From: an uncultured Bacteroidota bacterium
GTDB lineage: Bacteria; Bacteroidota; Bacteroidia; Bacteroidales; P3
Length of the DNA: 64,000 bases
Assembly (NCBI GenBank): GCA_902800395.1
Contig: CADCEC010000011.1
Coordinates: forward strand, 28,265 to 92,264
Direction of reading: 5' to 3'
This document shows positions 63,441 to 64,000 of the stretch, one piece after another. Position numbers and translations under genes: made by a program. Below the pieces are notes generated by a model. It was not told where the DNA came from and searched no databases. It saw only the letters and a list, made by a program, of their open reading frames with translations. How positions within the stretch are numbered: the stretch's first letter is position 1; each line of letters begins with the position of its first letter.

Positions 63441-64000
63441 TCAATGGATGAGCAGTTTCTTGGTTGTGGGGCCGGCGGGGGTGGTGATACGCAGTAGGTA
63501 GGTGCCGCGGGGCCATTCGATAGTGGAAAGTGGGAAACTGAAAGTGGAAAGTTGGGGGCTTTCGTAGATGCGGCGGCCACGGAGGTCGTAGGCTTCGATG
63601 CGAGAGATGCCGAAGGAGGAGGTGATGCGTACGCTGTTTCTGGCGGGGTTGGGGGCCACGTTGGTGTAGCGGTAGATAAGGTCGTTGGGCTGGAGGCCCA
63701 CGCCGGGGTCGCCGCCGGGGATAACGATGACGCTGTCGCCGGGGTTGACGACGAGGGTGTCGTCGCCGATGATGACGGGCTCGCCCGGGATGACGATGAC
63801 GGTGTCGCCGGTGTTGACGATGGTGTCGCCGCCGATGACGAGGGTGTCGCCGGGAAGGACGACGAGGGTGTCACCGGGGTTGACGACGGTGTCAATGGGA
63901 TTGACGGTGGTGTCAATAGGGTTGACGGTGGTGTCGGGCGGGGCGAGAATGGGGAAGAGGAACGGGTGCATCACGTATGGAAACCATCCGTAATGCCAAC
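63441..64000 (-). CDS. C-terminal part of a T9SS protein with a repetitive linker (partial)
   Basis: The frame is open to the window edge, so the gene starts outside. The first visible residues are followed by about 75 residues of degenerate 8-9 residue repeats built on VNPxDT / PGDTxVI (VNPIDTVVNPGDTLVVLPGD), a stalk-like, acidic, Pro-containing linker. A type A sorting domain follows (YTNVAPNPARNSVRITSS, EAYDLRGRRIYE, PRGTYLLRI, TTKKLLIH). LSTFSFPLSTI in the sorting domain is coded by a heptamer array (63519-63556). Confidence 0.8.
   Translation of the reverse strand, partial: WHYGWFPYVMHPFLFPILAPPDTTVNPIDTTVNPIDTVVNPGDTLVVLPGDTLVIGGDTIVNTGDTVIVIPGEPVIIGDDTLVVNPGDSVIVIPGGDPGVGLQPNDLIYRYTNVAPNPARNSVRITSSFGISRIEAYDLRGRRIYESPQLSTFSFPLSTIEWPRGTYLLRITTPAGPTTKKLLIH
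63519..63556. repeat. Heptamer array inside a sorting domain
   Basis: ATAGTGGAAAGTGGGAAACT then GAAAGTGGAAAG. Read on the minus strand as LSTFSFPLSTI, at a loop of the T9SS domain. Confidence 0.8.

Overview
The window looks like a chromosomal segment of an uncultured, probably gut-associated member of the Bacteroidales. Four things point there. Promoters match the Bacteroidetes TTTG / TAnnTTTG form and Shine-Dalgarno sites are weak. Five proteins are large or secreted and end in type IX secretion (T9SS) sorting domains. There is a TonB-dependent receptor with a carboxypeptidase-regulatory-like N-terminus, and a C10 (streptopain-type) protease. Two genes encode DUF6266 proteins, a family typical of this phylum. 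Coding DNA is GC-richer than the AT-rich intergenic DNA. I see no prophage, insertion sequence, integrase or CRISPR array.

Layout. 0-3 kb: end of a T9SS protein, then three small lipoproteins, two of them duplicates. 3-12 kb: TonB receptor, holA, an acyl-CoA ligase, a WG-repeat protein and rnr. 12-19 kb: a cobalamin riboswitch with its T9SS surface protein, a coiled-coil lipoprotein, uvrB and a FAD-dependent oxidoreductase. 19-30 kb (minus strand): LTA-synthase-type sulfatase, DUF6266 protein, a 1852-residue surface protein, a PorT-like barrel and L-asparaginase. 30-36 kb: four co-oriented secreted proteins of mostly unknown role, then tRNA-Gln. 36-45 kb: second acyl-CoA ligase, nitroreductase and the 1966-residue C10 protease. 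45-49 kb: fabH-fabF-fabZ-fabG. 49-53.9 kb: LytTR regulator, rlmH, a GNAT-type enzyme, an OmpA-family protein and FtsE. 53.9-58.3 kb: trkA with two trkH genes. 58.3-64 kb: small hypothetical genes, an excisionase-like HTH gene with DUF6266, an AAA ATPase and the end of another T9SS protein.

Functional themes are fatty-acid synthesis and activation, potassium uptake, and above all a cell surface supplied by T9SS. The PorT-like protein would serve that secretion system.

The most unusual feature runs through the whole window. At least ten families of short tandem repeats (units about 7-10 bp) recur at many separate loci. They sit in four kinds of place: directly at stop codons, often supplying the stop; inside signal peptides, which they encode; at domain junctions and loops inside conserved genes such as rnr; and as inverted pairs of arrays in or between genes. 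Reused units and conserved leader or tail motifs argue against independent microsatellite slippage. A second candidate is a 109-nt triple-nested palindrome in the long 5' leader of the C10 protease gene. A third is a set of three 20-nt direct repeats in the leader of the AAA ATPase gene.
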